Shown here: positions 33,646 to 45,265 of the stretch, one piece after another
Numbering within the stretch: position 1 is the stretch's first letter
Layout: each line of letters starts with the position of its first letter
Assembly (NCBI RefSeq): GCF_041146395.1
Contig: NC_090989.1
Location: forward strand, 240,860,843 to 240,924,842
DNA from: Eulemur rufifrons
Lineage: Eukaryota > Chordata > Mammalia > Primates > Lemuridae
Reading direction: 5' to 3'
Length of the DNA: 64,000 bases
The notes under the pieces: model-generated
Told to the model about the DNA's origin: nothing
Databases searched by the model: none
What the model saw: only the letters and a program-made list of their open reading frames with translations
Translations under genes and position numbers: made by a program

Positions 33646-35465
33646 GAATCAATTCCCCCCAAGCTTGCTGCAAGTAGCCTAGTTGGAGGACAAGAGGGAG
33701 AGGGCAGGGCCACGAGGGAGTGCCACGAGCAGAGCCTGGGCTGCAGAGATTTATTGCTAAGGCTTATGCTTTTGCCTCCATTTGCCCACTGCTGTTTTGT
33801 CAGTCAATATCTGCAGTTGTTGAATAACATTCATTTATACATTATTTAGTAGGTGCAATCAGTCAAAGTCCCCACAATCATGGCCCAGCTCTTTAAACTT
33901 GCCTCTTATCTGTAAACACATTTCCTGAGCTGCTCTATCTTTTCATCTTGTCTAGGTGATCTATAGCAATATCCCAGAATCTGCCTATTTTTTTTTAATC
34001 CCCTGATGGATTATAAATAGCCTTTTCTAAACCTTCCCAAAGCTTTGAAGGCAAATTCCTGCTTTCTAAGTGACTATCCACCTCTTTCTCCACACTCAGA
34101 CCACTTCCTGCCTGAAGGCTGTCCTCCTTCCTCAAGGCAGACACAAAAGCCTTCTGCGCTTCTCTGCCGTCAGGCTAAAGTAACGCTAGGGCAACGAGGA
34201 GCCTTTGGAAGCATTGCTGCCGAATGCACACATCACTCGCTGCTCCACAAGCTTAATGCAGGTGATGAAGGAAGAGAAATCTAGCATAAAAGAATGTCAG
34301 GAGAAGAAAGAGAGTGGGAGAGAACAATATGCAACAGGGAAAAAGGGAGCGGAAGAGAGCTGAGGAAAACCTAGGAGCACAGCAATGAGAACAAGAGAGC
34401 AGAAGGAGCAGTGGGGAGGCAGAGAGCACCTGGCTTGTTCCCACTTGAGGGCCCTGCACATTTGCTGAAACACCCATCTGTCAAACCACCGCTGAAGTAA
34501 GTGCTGTTAGAAGAGGCAAAATGGTTGGAAAGAACTCAGGGCTCTCTGATGCTCCATGGATCCTTTCCATTCTGCAGATAAGACAGAGAAAAAGATTTCC
34601 GTTACCTGACTTCCTAGATTTCAGACAAACTCCTGGGCACACAGTGGGTGCTGGCACCCACAGTCCTCAAGGGCTTTGTAACGAGCACCTTGGATGTCCA
34701 CTTACTAAGGATTGTGCCTGCAAGACCCTTCATCCTCCGCTCTTAAAACTCACTGGCATGTGCAAAGCATCCTCTCCTCCCCAGTCCCCTAAGTCTGCCT
34801 CTCCATCCAGAGTTGAGTAGCCAGGTTGCCCTTCTTCTTTGATTATTTCTGTGTATTCATTTTCAATCTCCAGTCACAACTGAATCCATTTAGAAGCACT
34901 TACTCTCAGCAAACCTCATGAGCAAGCTCTATTTGCTGTTTCTTAGTATAAGCTCATTTTTACATTCTGGTTCAGTGTTGACACTAAATTAGGCACAGGG
35001 TCTCAGCACCCTCCCTCATCCTTGCCTTTCCTGCCTCTCCCTGCATCAATTCCGAGTTGGATTTTTCACGTTTCCATGCCATCAGAGTCAGCTTTGGCTT
35101 TTCCAAATACCCATGGGGTTTAATAGATGGGGTGGCATTTAATAGATCCAGTCTACATAAAACTGTTAGCAAAAAATGCACATGGCACAACCTCAGCCTT
35201 CTGTGGGCGTGCTCTGAGCTGCTCCAAAGGCATCCTCAAACATGGCATCATTTTGAGCCCCTAAACTCTGAATAGCCAAATCTTTTATACAATTTATACC
35301 TCTTCCTGTCCCTATAAGGGGGAAAACCCTACTGCTATGGAGCGAACATCCTTTAGAAAAACAACTCCATGTCTTAGGATCCAAGCCATACAACTGGCAG
35401 ACACAGAAATTTGCAAATGTGTTTTCAAAGGCTTGATGGTTTGTAATCATAGGCCACTCTTCCCT
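33646..35465. other. Intergenic, nothing recognised
   Basis: No exon or RNA gene is seen. A purine-rich (GA) stretch lies at about 34290-34420. The 159-residue frame 33370-33849 begins in unique sequence and runs through the L2 fragment, so it is considered chance. Confidence 0.4.
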
Positions 35466-35469
35466 GGAG

Positions 35470-35560
35470 CTAATTTATTATTTTTACCATGTTCTAGGCA
35501 TTGTGCTGATTTTCATGCATTATCTCATCTAACCCACCCCAAAACTCAAGAATGATCTTG
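35470..35560 (-). repeat. MIR fragment
   Basis: 'ttctaggcattgtgctgattttcatgcattatctcatctaaccc' is reverse MIR. Confidence 0.55.
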
Positions 35561-35564
35561 AAAA

Positions 35565-36005
35565 CAGGAGTCAGATGATGCCTCTTCTCAGCACAGAACT
35601 CTCCAAGGGCTTCCTGTCTCCTCCGAAAAGCCACGTCCTTAGTGTGAGCTGTAGTGAGGCCCCTGTGAGCCCTCTGACCATGTTTCTAGACAGCCATGGC
35701 TCAGTTTCTCCACTCTAGCTGGTCTTCTTGCTGTCCTTCCCACTTGCAAACCAACGCTCACCCTCCCCTGAGGTTCACATCACTTGTCCTTTTTACTCTC
35801 TTGAGTCCCTGCTTGACTGTCGCCTTCTCAGTGAGACCCTCCTGGGGCCCTCTCCACTCTATCTCCCACAAGCTGTTCTCCTTTCCTCCTGTCCACCCAT
35901 TCCCCACCTGTCACATGTCTACTGTCTTGGCCAGTTACAATGGGGCTGTACGAGGGTAGGATGTTTTGTTCATGCATGAATATCCAGGGTCTAGAAGAAG
36001 TGTTC
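35565..36005 (+). repeat. LINE-2 fragment
   Basis: Forward L2 in order: 'tctgaccatgtttctagacag', 'tgcttgactgtcgccttctcagtgagaccctcctggg', then 'gtacgagggtaggatgttttgttcatgcatgaatatccagggtctag'. The two short plus-strand frames here are by-products. Confidence 0.65.
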
Positions 36006-36029
36006 TCAATAAAACTTTTTTTTTTGGTA

Positions 36030-36145
36030 AATAAATGCATTAAGGTATTCTTACCACCTCCAATTTTACAGTTGAGAAACAAGTTTAGGGAGGTTAATTT
36101 ACTAAGGTCAAAGAGCCAACAAATGGCAGAGCTACACAAATAGTA
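36030..36145 (-). repeat. MIR SINE fragment
   Basis: 'ttttacagttgagaaacaagtttagggaggttaatttactaaggtcaaagagccaacaaatggcagagc' is reverse MIR. Confidence 0.65.
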
Positions 36146-36585
36146 CTATGAGTTTATCAGCCATTGTCCCCAAGCTACAAATGCCTTTGTGGGAAATATT
36201 TTGCCATGCTCATTCAACTGGGGGTGATTTTGACCAAAGCGGGAAGCGGAGATGGAAGAAGATGAGCAAGAAATCAGTGGGGAGGCCAGGTCTGGACTCT
36301 GCCATACTCACACTCCTCCAAACTCATTTACCTCATAGGTTCTCTTCTCCTCACTCTTGACATTGGCCAAATTCAATCCTTTCTTAAAGGACTTGAATTT
36401 GACCAATAAATGGCAGAGCACCATAGCATGAAAGTGCAGGAAATGTGAGATCACAGAACTTTTTCAACATTTTGAGGAACAATTTGTTGCTGTCACTGTT
36501 AATGCTTTTATTTTGCAACCATTGATTAGGTGGACCTTTTGCATAAAGGAAAAGATTTTATAAAATGAGACAAAGCAATCTCAAA
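36146..36585. other. Intergenic, nothing recognised
   Basis: Unique sequence with no exon or RNA gene seen. Confidence 0.4.
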
Positions 36586-36589
36586 AGTA

Positions 36590-36690
36590 CTAGTCCGTAA
36601 GCTCTTAGAGGGCAGATTCTGTGCTTTCTGCTCCCTGACTAGCACCAAGACTGTCCTGTACTAGGCATTTGATGTTTATTGAATGACGAA
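36590..36690 (+). repeat. LINE-2 3' end
   Basis: 'aagctcttagagggcagattctgtgctttctgctccctgactagc', then 'ctaggcatttgatgtttattgaatga' is the forward L2 end. Confidence 0.7.
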
Positions 36691-37595
36691 TATCTTTGGA
36701 AAAGAAATTTCAGTTTTGTCTGTAAGAGCAGATTTGGATAGTGGCATCTTTTCTGGGCCAGTGAAGGACACACTACTCTATGAAAAGAGAAGCAGGGCTG
36801 GGGCCAGTCACATTTGAGGGAAAGTCATAATCCCAGTGGAAATAAGAGACATAACTAATAGAACGGGATCTCCTCAATTACAAAAGATAAACTCAGGGCA
36901 GAATCTGTCATCTCAGGTGTGTGCAGGAATACACCTTGTTAGGATGTGTGCTCCAAACAGCTAAGTTAGGAGGTGGGTTGCTTTCCAGCCATTAAAGACA
37001 TCCCAGAGGGAAAGAAAAATGGCCATGGTTTATAAACCAGAAAGTTGAGTTGGTGAATCCATAAATAGGCAGTCTTAAAAAATCAAAGCTGAGCCTTCTC
37101 TCTCCATAAAATTTCCTTGCCACATTTCCCTTCTGGGGAGGAGGATGGAGCCCTACCTCTGCTTCTTTGGGTTTCCCCAAGGGTCTGGGATATCAGGAAG
37201 TGCCTCCAGGTGTCTAGCACTTTTGGTTCAATATTATTATTAGGTATCCAACCACCAAACTCCCCACTCTCTCAAAGGGGAGAGCCATCCAGGTGACGTG
37301 TCTGGATTCCTCCTACTGACATGGTGATAGAGATAACCTCTCCTTGAGCACGGGTAGGAGGCTTCTAATGAATCAAATACGACAAAAGTGATAGGATGCT
37401 ATTTTCACGATTAGGTTACAAAGCACTTTGACTTTCTTCTTGCCAGAAGACTCTCTTGTTGGCTTTCATGAAACAAGCAAACAGTTTGGAAGGCCCAGGT
37501 GGCAAGAAACTGAGGGTGTCCTTCAGCCAACAGCCAGAAAGGAACTGGGGCCCTCAGTCCAACAGCCCATGAAAAATTGAATCCAACCAACAATC
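36691..37595. other. Intergenic, nothing recognised
   Basis: No exon or RNA gene is seen. Confidence 0.4.
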
Positions 37596-37599
37596 ACTT

Positions 37600-37812
37600 A
37601 ATGAACTTGGAAACAGATCATGGCCCACTTGAACCCTGAGATGACTGTGGCCTGGCTGGCACCTTGATTGCATCCATGGGAGAGGCCCTGAGATGCAGCA
37701 TCTAGCTAAGCCAAGCCTAGATTCCACAGAAACTGTGAGATGATAAATTTGTATTGTTTTCAGCTGCTAAAGTTTGGGGTAATTTGTTACACAGCAATAG
37801 ATACTAATACAG
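37600..37812 (+). mobile_element. 3' part of a MaLR-type LTR
   Basis: 'cagaaactgtgagatgataaatttgtattgttttcagctgctaaagtttggggtaatttgttacacagcaatagatactaatac' is the conserved 3' end of MLT1-like LTRs, including its poly(A) region. The 5' half of the LTR is not recognisable. Confidence 0.65.
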
Positions 37813-38139
37813 AGATAATGAAAACACAATGAGATACATGTAGCAAAGTTTCATGCTAAAAGTGTATTGGGAACAGAGAAGCTTGAGGTCTAGGGCACCT
37901 ACAGTGGATACTACGTGGAGGAGGGGAAGTGTGGACCTCACTTCACAATGCAAAGCTGTTCATGCTATTCCCACCCCTACCCTTCCATACAGCTGCCCAT
38001 TTGTCCACTGGAGAAGGCCCAAGTTCTTTAGTCTAGCAACAAGGACTGACATCATGTAGCCTCTGCCTGCTCTTCCAGTTTTTTTCTGTTTTTCTACTAC
38101 CCCCACCCTATCCTTGAGTTACACCAAACTGCATGTAGT
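37813..38139. other. Intergenic, nothing recognised
   Basis: No exon or RNA gene is seen. Confidence 0.4.
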
Positions 38140-38400
38140 TGCCCCAAATGCTCTGTGTACTTTCCCCTTTGTCTGTACTGTTCCTTCTGCCTAGAATGTT
38201 TTGCTGTATGGGCTCAGTTACATGCCTCCTTGGTGTTCTGCAGAATTCCATGCAAAGCCCTGTACCTGCCCCTTCAGTGACGCTTCCTTATCAAATGTCC
38301 CCCTGTCCTGTAACCTTTGGTTTTCTTGTTTAACACCCTCTCTAGCTTTAAGCTCTGTGTAGAGCCTCTCCTTTAAGTTGGTGTCCTCAGAGCTAGCTCA
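38140..38400 (+). repeat. LINE-2 fragment
   Basis: 'ttgtctgtactgttccttctgcctagaatgttttgc', then 'ttcagtgacgcttccttatcaaatgtccccctgtcc', then 'tctagctttaagctctgtg' follows the forward L2 order. Confidence 0.6.
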
Positions 38401-40440
38401 GTCTGGCAAATCACTTCAGCCAACAACTGATGAAAGAATAGTCATGAGATAGACCTGCCAGGAGGAGAATCGATCACTTACTGGTTTAACTATAATTTAT
38501 GCCATGCTATTAAAATAACAGGCAGCTTACAATAAAAAGACCTATACTCAAGGTTAGTGGCACACAAAATTAAAAGCCACATAGAAGGAAGAAAATGCAA
38601 ATCTACCAAAGAGCAGGTATATTTGTCACAATGGAGGATTATACTTCATCCTGTTTGCCACTGGAGAAGAAAATCCCAAGAATTATTGATTTGCCTATAC
38701 CTTGCACTTGGGTTCATAGCCAGAATTTCTCCATTGAGATAAAAAATGGCTTTCACGAGGTTTGTCACAATTATTCAGGTTTCCATCCTATATATCAGTT
38801 CTACTCACTTTATTGGTGAATCAAATCAATTCAAAGAGAAAGAGGAGGGGATTTTAAAAAATCAATATCTAATTTTTATGCCCTTCAAGAAATCTGCCTT
38901 CTTCCCCATTTGTTACCAACTAAAATTGACAAACTGACCCAGAGTAAAATCAACTTGGGGATCACTCAAGGAGTGAAACCAACCACTTTTCGAATGAAGG
39001 AATGCTCAGGGAAGACGGTGGCAACTACACTTTATCAGAGAAACTCTCTTTCTTAGTGCAGCCATCAAACGGAGATATTTGATGACCCTTTAAAAATATC
39101 TTTAAGTCAGAGGCAACTTAGCATGGATGCCTTTCATTTTGAAGAAAGAGGAAATATTTGATGATTTAGATGGTTTACAAAAAATTTGTTTCTATACAAT
39201 AAGCTTATCATTGTGAGGGATTTCAATGCAAGATCAATAATCAGCCTAGGAAAAAATGCCTTGAATCCTACAAAACGGAGATGACTTTTTTAAACAGTTC
39301 TATTCCTGCTCAGTCAACTTACTGAGAATCACCGTCATCTTTAGTCTTCAAAAGGGAATACATTCAAAATCTAAGCTGAAATCTCTCTTTCTTTAGGTCA
39401 TAAGTCAACTCTGCAATTAAGACTATGGAGATTCTTTACAGGGCAGATGGCTTTCGGTTTTATAAATTGGTTAGGTATGAGGACATGATCAATAGATTGA
39501 TGATCCACCTACATAAATGTGCTGCAAGATCACCTGTAAGGAGGACTTGGGTAAGTCTGTACAAAAATTCTTGAACCTGAAAATCTAAACTGTGAATCAT
39601 ATTGAGACTAACAAAGCTACTATATGCCACCAAAGAAGACAGCTACTTAATGTCAGGGAAACAACTTTTTGGCCTTGGTTAATGAGTAAAGTATGCAGTC
39701 ATTGAAAGGCAAAAGTAAAACAATAAAGTTTTCTTCTCCTACTAGAATTGCTCACAAATTTGATTATGTGTAAAAGAAACTTTAAAAATTTATACTTGGT
39801 ACACCTTTTGTGAAATCAGGACAGACTAAAGCTTTTAGTACCAACTTGTCCTCGTCAGAGAAAATTCGATTGGTGCATTCTTAAGTACTTCTGGTTTATT
39901 TTTATCCAGAAGGATTTACATTTGATTTGACTTTTTTTCTACGTACAGTGCTTTAGAACACCTCTTTGTCTTTTTTATTGATAACCTATCAGATGACCTG
40001 ACAGGGAACTAAACCTTACTTTCCAGGCAGCCATTAACACACAGAAAGTCTGAGGACAATCGCTCAGGGACCAAAGCATTCTGCGCCACTAATGCAACAC
40101 CTTGTCCTCCGTACACCGCCAACCCAGCCCCAGGAATACTGGCCACAAGGGCAAACCAGCCAAATGCCAGGACTGAGAATGGACTCGTGGGCTAGTTTGC
40201 TCTATGTAAGTAAAGGAACAACTTTATGTTCTTTCCCTCAGGATCTTAAGGCAAACACTACACAGCGTTTCCCACAATAAGAATTCCCTGATCAGAATGA
40301 CCCAGAACACATGTTAAACCTGCAGCTTTCTAGGCACAGCGCCCAGAGTCTGGGTCAGGAAGCCTGGGATGGAGATGGATCAGTAATCTATATCCATGGC
40401 GAGGGAAACAGAATCCTGACAGCTCACAGTGCCAAAAGAT
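38401..40440. other. Repeat-poor intergenic stretch
   Basis: Two kilobases of AT-rich, unique-looking sequence with no repeat I can name and no exon structure. It could hold regulatory sequence, but nothing in it identifies any. Confidence 0.4.
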
Positions 40441-40442
40441 CG

Positions 40443-40762
40443 TTGCTAGGATAGTAGTCCCCAACCATGGCTGCACTTAGAATCACCTGAGGACATTTAA
40501 CGACAGACTTCATGGCCCTACCCCAACCCTAGGCTTACTGAAATAAAAATCTCTGACTGTGGGAACCAGGACTTTATTTTTCACACTTCCATCCTGGCTG
40601 CATATTAAAATAACCTGGGGAGCATTTGAAACCACCAGTACCCAAGGCCCCATGCAAAACAATTGAATAAGAACCTCTGGAAGAGGAGTAGTTAGTGAAA
40701 GCTCCCTAGGTGATTCTGATGAAACCAGACCACAGTTCTGCATACGGGAACCACTGAATTAG
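40443..40762 (+). mobile_element. Two MER5A-type elements in tandem
   Basis: Copy 1 (about 40443-40580) has 'cccaaccatggctgcacttagaatcacctgaggacatttaa' and a middle portion but lacks its 3' end. Copy 2 (about 40585-40762) has 'tggctgcatattaaaataacctggggagcatttg' through 'ctaggtgattctgatgaaaccagaccacagttctgcatacgggaaccactga', a near-complete MER5A. Both are on the plus strand. Confidence 0.6.
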
Positions 40763-41149
40763 ATGGTGTGAGGTCATCAGGTGTTTAACCTTTACCCAAC
40801 AAGCCAGATCAGCACTCGACTTAGTGCAAACACTGCTGGGCTGGCGCCTTTGTTCAGTCAGTGCCCCAGGCTGCTGCCTGCGCATAGCTTTAAGTTGACC
40901 CATTTCTTCAGGTCTATCCTTTCAAAAAGCCTGCAAAACTCAGATCAAATTAAGAAGTTTCCCTCGGTCATGGGAATAAGGCTGGCAGCCCAGAGAGGCT
41001 GTTCAGTGTATCTGCCAATTTAGGATTTTCATATAGCTCCCAAGAATGTCTAAACCACATGACAACATTGTTGCTCAGGAGGGAAGAGACCCTAAGCCCG
41101 GCAAGATGGAAAGGAAATACTGCAGACACAGCAGCTACATTTCCAGAAG
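40763..41149. other. Intergenic, nothing recognised
   Basis: No exon or RNA gene is seen. Confidence 0.4.
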
Positions 41150-41215
41150 CTCCCCAGGATAGTGGTTGGCACCCGGTAGGCACTCAGCAAATCTCTGGTG
41201 CATGACTGAATTTTC
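41150..41215 (+). repeat. LINE-2 3' end
   Basis: 'gtggttggcacccggtaggcactcagcaaatctctggtgcatgactgaa' is the forward L2 end. Confidence 0.6.
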
Positions 41216-41447
41216 ACCACCATGGCTAAAACAGTCTTTTAAGATGCCTCCCTGTGGATTTGTCTCCAACTTCTGAAGAAAGCACCACCACAGTCATCAT
41301 CACAAACTATGACACTGAACAACTGGAACTAGTAGCAAATTCCTCTCATATTAAATGTGGAGCAAGTTAAGTTTTGCTTTGATATTTAAGGAGACTCCAC
41401 TTAAATTTTCAGAAGGATGGGGATTTCAACACTGGCATCTTCCCATC

Positions 41448-41925
41448 TGTGGGGCACAATAATAGTCCTCCAAAGACGGCCACGTTCTAACCCCCAGAAT
41501 CTATGAATATATTACCTTACATGGCAAAGGGGCAGATGTGATTACATTTAGGATCTTGAGCTGGAGACATTTTCCTACCTTATCTGGGTGGTCCCAAAGT
41601 AATTCAAGTTTCATTAAAATATGGAGGGAGGAGGCAGGTCAGAGAGAAAGTGGAAGAAGCTACGTTGCTTACTTAGAGGATGGAGAAAGGGGCCATGAGC
41701 CAGAGAATGCAGGTGGCCTCTAGAAACTAGAAAAGGTAGGGAAATGAATTCTCCACTGGAAGAGCCTCTGGAAGAAATGCAGCCCTGTTGACAGTTTGAT
41801 GTTAGCCCAGTGAAACTCATTTCAGACTTCTGACCTCCAGAACTGCAAGATAGTAAGTTTGTGTTGTTTTAAGCCACTAAGTTTGTGGTAATTTGTTACA
41901 ACAGCAATAGGAAACTAATAAACAC
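41448..41925 (+). mobile_element. MLT1-like MaLR solo LTR
   Basis: 'ccttacatggcaaaggggcagatgtgattacatttaggatcttgagctgg', 'ggaaaggggccatgagccagagaatgcaggtggcctctagaaactag', then 'cttctgacctccagaactgcaagatagtaag' and 'ccactaagtttgtggtaatttgttacaacagcaatag' follow the whole plus-strand LTR. No internal retroviral sequence is present. Confidence 0.75.
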
Positions 41926-42850
41926 AATATTTGAGAAAAAAGAACACAGAGAATAATGGTGACTAAATTAGCATTTCTTGGCATTTCAGCCTAATGAAAG
42001 GCTAGATTAGTGTCCTCTACAGAGTGATGTTGCCAACCACTGCCCATCAAAACTGTGGTATGGTTTTTAAGAGTATAATACTCAAGTACGGATTGCTCAG
42101 ATGCTTGCTATTAATCAAATCAGACTGTAAGAGAAGAGTGACCATTTCTCTGGGGCATACATGCCTTAAAACAAGTAGTCTCACTCTAAAGTCTTGTAGA
42201 TGGTACACAAGTAGAGTGTCTGGCTAACCAAGCTCACAACCTGGGCTTGCTTCAGGCAGATGGCCGACACTGTGCAGAGAATACCACTCAGCGAGGTGGT
42301 AAGCCACCATTGTGTAAAGACGACAGTGATGATCACACTGTGTAACCAGCCCTCTCCAGCAGGCGTTATGCAGTCACGCTTGAAAGGGTGTGCTCACACG
42401 CTGTCCATCCTGTGATCCAGGACACTCATTCATGAGAGGTCTGTGCAGGACTGGGAAGTTGATAGCCGTGCAAGGGGGCAAACCAATAGGCTCACAAAAG
42501 GCTTGAACATGTGACCTCCAACATTACCTCTAGCAACTGAGTTCATCAAGGGGAAGTATGTTTAACTGTATCTGTTTTAGGTTACCTAACCCTAAGGCCA
42601 GAAAGAGACCCTGGCTCCCTTTCCTTCCCATGTGCTGAAAACAGCTTCAGAGGAACGGCAGTTACACAGCTGATGACTGCACATGAGGAAGGGCAATGAC
42701 CGTGGCTGTCAGTGTCATGGGCATATCACGATAGGCTGACGACTCGGCTAAGGACACCGGAGGCTGAATGGCAAAGGGCATCAGGGTAATCCTACATGTT
42801 GGCAAAGTTCTCCACCAACAAAAGAGATCTCATCACACTCCAACAGCATA
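41926..42850. other. Intergenic, nothing recognised
   Basis: No exon or RNA gene is seen. Confidence 0.4.
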
Positions 42851-42851
42851 A

Positions 42852-43085
42852 GGAAAATAAAAATAACTACCATTTATTGAGCACTTTACTATGGACCAGG
42901 GATAGTGTGTTACAAACATCTAATCTTCACAATCACCTTAAAATAGAGGTCCATTGTTAATCCCATCTCACAGATAGGAAAACCAAAGTTCAGGAAAGTA
43001 TGGTTTTTAGGTTACATGGCTAGGAGGGGCAGATCTGGCACTCAATCCAAGCCTTTCTGCCCCTACTGTCTACGATTTTTGTCAC
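42852..43085 (-). repeat. MIR SINE, near full length
   Basis: 'aataactaccatttattgagcactttactatggaccaggg', 'cccatctcacagataggaaaacc', then 'catggctaggaggggcagatctggcactcaatccaagcctttctgcccc' is reverse MIR end to end. Confidence 0.8.
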
Positions 43086-43199
43086 CATGTTATATTACCA
43101 TTAACATAGTAGCAAAAAAAAAAAAAAGACAAAATTTTAGGGAAAGAGCCACAGAGAATGGCATCATGGTAGCAACCTGCTTGCAAGCCAAGAAGAGAT

Positions 43200-43315
43200 T
43201 TATCTGCAGCCATTTATTCACTGGATCAATATTGTTTGAACATTTATTCTATGCTAGGAATTGTGCCCGTGCAACTTGGAACCACTAAAATACCAAAGGA
43301 TATCAGGTAGCAGGG
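43200..43315 (-). repeat. LINE-2 3' end
   Basis: 'catttattcactggatcaatattgtttgaacatttattctatgctaggaattgtg' is the reverse L2 terminus. Confidence 0.5.
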
Positions 43316-44490
43316 CTTGGAGACACAGTATAGAAAAGCAAAATTCCAGACCATGTTCCAACGGTGAGAAAATCTGCCAACTGAACAACTCCAGCAATTG
43401 GAGGGGCAGGACTGTGATGCCAGCCACTAGGAAACAGCAGAAACAGGCTGAGTGACAATTCAGCAGGTGACAATGAAGAGGTAGCATCTCAAACAAAAGG
43501 TGTGAGGTTTCAGGTGTGAGGAAAAACCTCAACCCCAACATGCGACAGCTCAGGAAACAGAGCCAGGGACCTACAATAAGGACTGGGTCTCCCTTGCATA
43601 TAGGACGAATGGTCACTACTGGCTTGCTCACCTGTTCAAGTGACAGGCTAACACAGGGCAGGGCAGGGAAGCAGAGACCACTTCAACCACAAAGCCTCTT
43701 CAGCAACCCTGAAAATGCCCTTTACACGTTGGATCCTAAGGGTCTACCCTTACCATGAGGGAGAGACTCAGTTGCTACCATACAGAGGCGGCCTTTGGGG
43801 CTTAGAACACCATATCCCCCAATATGGCACTTTGGCATGCTATTCTGAACTGGAGGAAACTGAGAGAAACTCAGAAGGAGAAAGATCATTTTGATTTCCC
43901 CCACCTTTCTCCCCTGAAGCATGGCCATTAAAATATTCTCTCACTGAACTCACCTGAAAATAGATCATAAGACCCCCATTTCAGAGGAGTCCTGCCATGT
44001 CCCCAGAGGCCAAGAAGAGTCTGAACCAACAGGTCTTGCTAAGTTCCCCCCAGTTTATTACCATTAGGTCACACTCCCTTTTCATCCAATCATACTTCTA
44101 CATGACTGTCCATCCTTCATCAAACTCAAGCATAAAAATACAGTTTTCTCTGTGGCTTTCAGAACTTCAATTCTGAAGGCTCCTGTGTCACATAAGTTGG
44201 ATTAAATGAATTTATGCTTTTCTCTTGTTAACCTATCTTTGATATAGGGGTGTCGGCCATGAACCTTATGATGGGTAAGATACTTTTTCTCCCCTACACA
44301 GCCCAACTAAACACCTTTTATCACAAATATGCCAAAGTGGTAGAGAAATGTGAGGGTATACTTTGAGTTCAGCATGTCCCAAAGTGTGTTCCTGGAAGCT
44401 AGGGTAACCACAAGACCTGGTTTGCCAAAGACAGCCTCAGTTTACCCATGCTGTCCTGGGATGATTATTAATAGTGCCCTATTTCATTCT
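43316..44490. other. Intergenic, nothing recognised
   Basis: Frames at 43254-43631 (minus) and 43516-43758 (plus) have no domain or splice context. No RNA gene is seen. Confidence 0.4.
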
Positions 44491-44502
44491 CAAAAATGTT
44501 CC

Positions 44503-44672
44503 ACTTTGCTGGGCACTGAAGTGAGTGTCTGTAGTCCCAGCTACCCAGGAGGCTGAGGCAGGAGGACAGCTTCAGCCCAGAAGTTTGAGGCTGCAGTGCA
44601 CTATGATCATGCCTGTGAACAGCTACTGCACTCCACAGCCTGGGCAACACAGCCAGACCCCATCTTTTTTTT
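44503..44672 (+). mobile_element. Free left Alu monomer (FLAM-type)
   Basis: A single 7SL-derived monomer: GCTGGGCACTGAAGTGAGTG through 'cagctacccaggaggctgaggcagg', then 'gcagtgcactatgatcatgcctgtgaacagctactgcactcc' and an oligo-A/T tail. The segment 'cctgtgaacagctactgcactcc' is diagnostic of the FLAM/7SL type and is absent from the dimeric Alus. Imperfect direct repeats AAAATGTTCCA and AAAAAGTTCCA flank it (about 44493-44503 and 44676-44686). Confidence 0.85.
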
Positions 44673-44689
44673 AAAAAAGTTCCAGCTTA

Positions 44690-45100
44690 GACAATAAGTT
44701 AAATGGTTAGCTAACCCAGCAAACTACTTCTGGGGATATTATTAGCTGTGTTGTCCTTCTCTGAACCTCTACTATCCCAAACTATGCTGTAAACCGTGAA
44801 TAATGAAATATAGTTTAAAAACAATTTTGATTAAGAAACTGAGGAACTTTTTCTTAAAAGCAAAACATCTGTTATGTCATGTTACTACTATTGTGTTATA
44901 TACAATTTGGGAAATAGTGCATTAAATAAAGTTAAACAAGTCTGGTTTTTGTTAGAACATGTGGCTTCCCAGAGATTTAATATATTAGCATGTCATGAAT
45001 TGCCAAGAGGGTCATATACTGGGCAGTTTTGCCAAACTTAAACACAAAACCTTTTATTCATGAAATGTCAAAAGAGATCAGTGTTCCACAAAATGCTCCT
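44690..45100. other. Intergenic, AT-rich, nothing recognised
   Basis: No exon or RNA gene is seen. Confidence 0.4.
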
Positions 45101-45102
45101 AC

Positions 45103-45265
45103 ATTTTCATTCAACAAATACAGGTGTGCAGTATGTCTTGGAATTATTCTAGCTCCTGGAGTTGGCAGTGAACAAAACAAAGTCCTTGCCCTCAGGAGCT
45201 TTTGTGCTAGTCAGGGAGACAGACGATAAATCTATAAACAAATATTATAATTTGGAAAACAATGA
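45103..45265 (-). repeat. LINE-2 3' fragment
   Basis: 'tttcattcaacaaatacaggtgtgcagtatg', 'agctcctggagttggcagtgaacaaaacaaagtccttgccctcaggagc', 'cagggagacagacgataaat' is a clear reverse L2. Confidence 0.8.

Noticed and set aside
33370..33849. 159-residue plus-strand open frame
   Set aside because: It runs through an L2 3' fragment, with no domain and no splice context.
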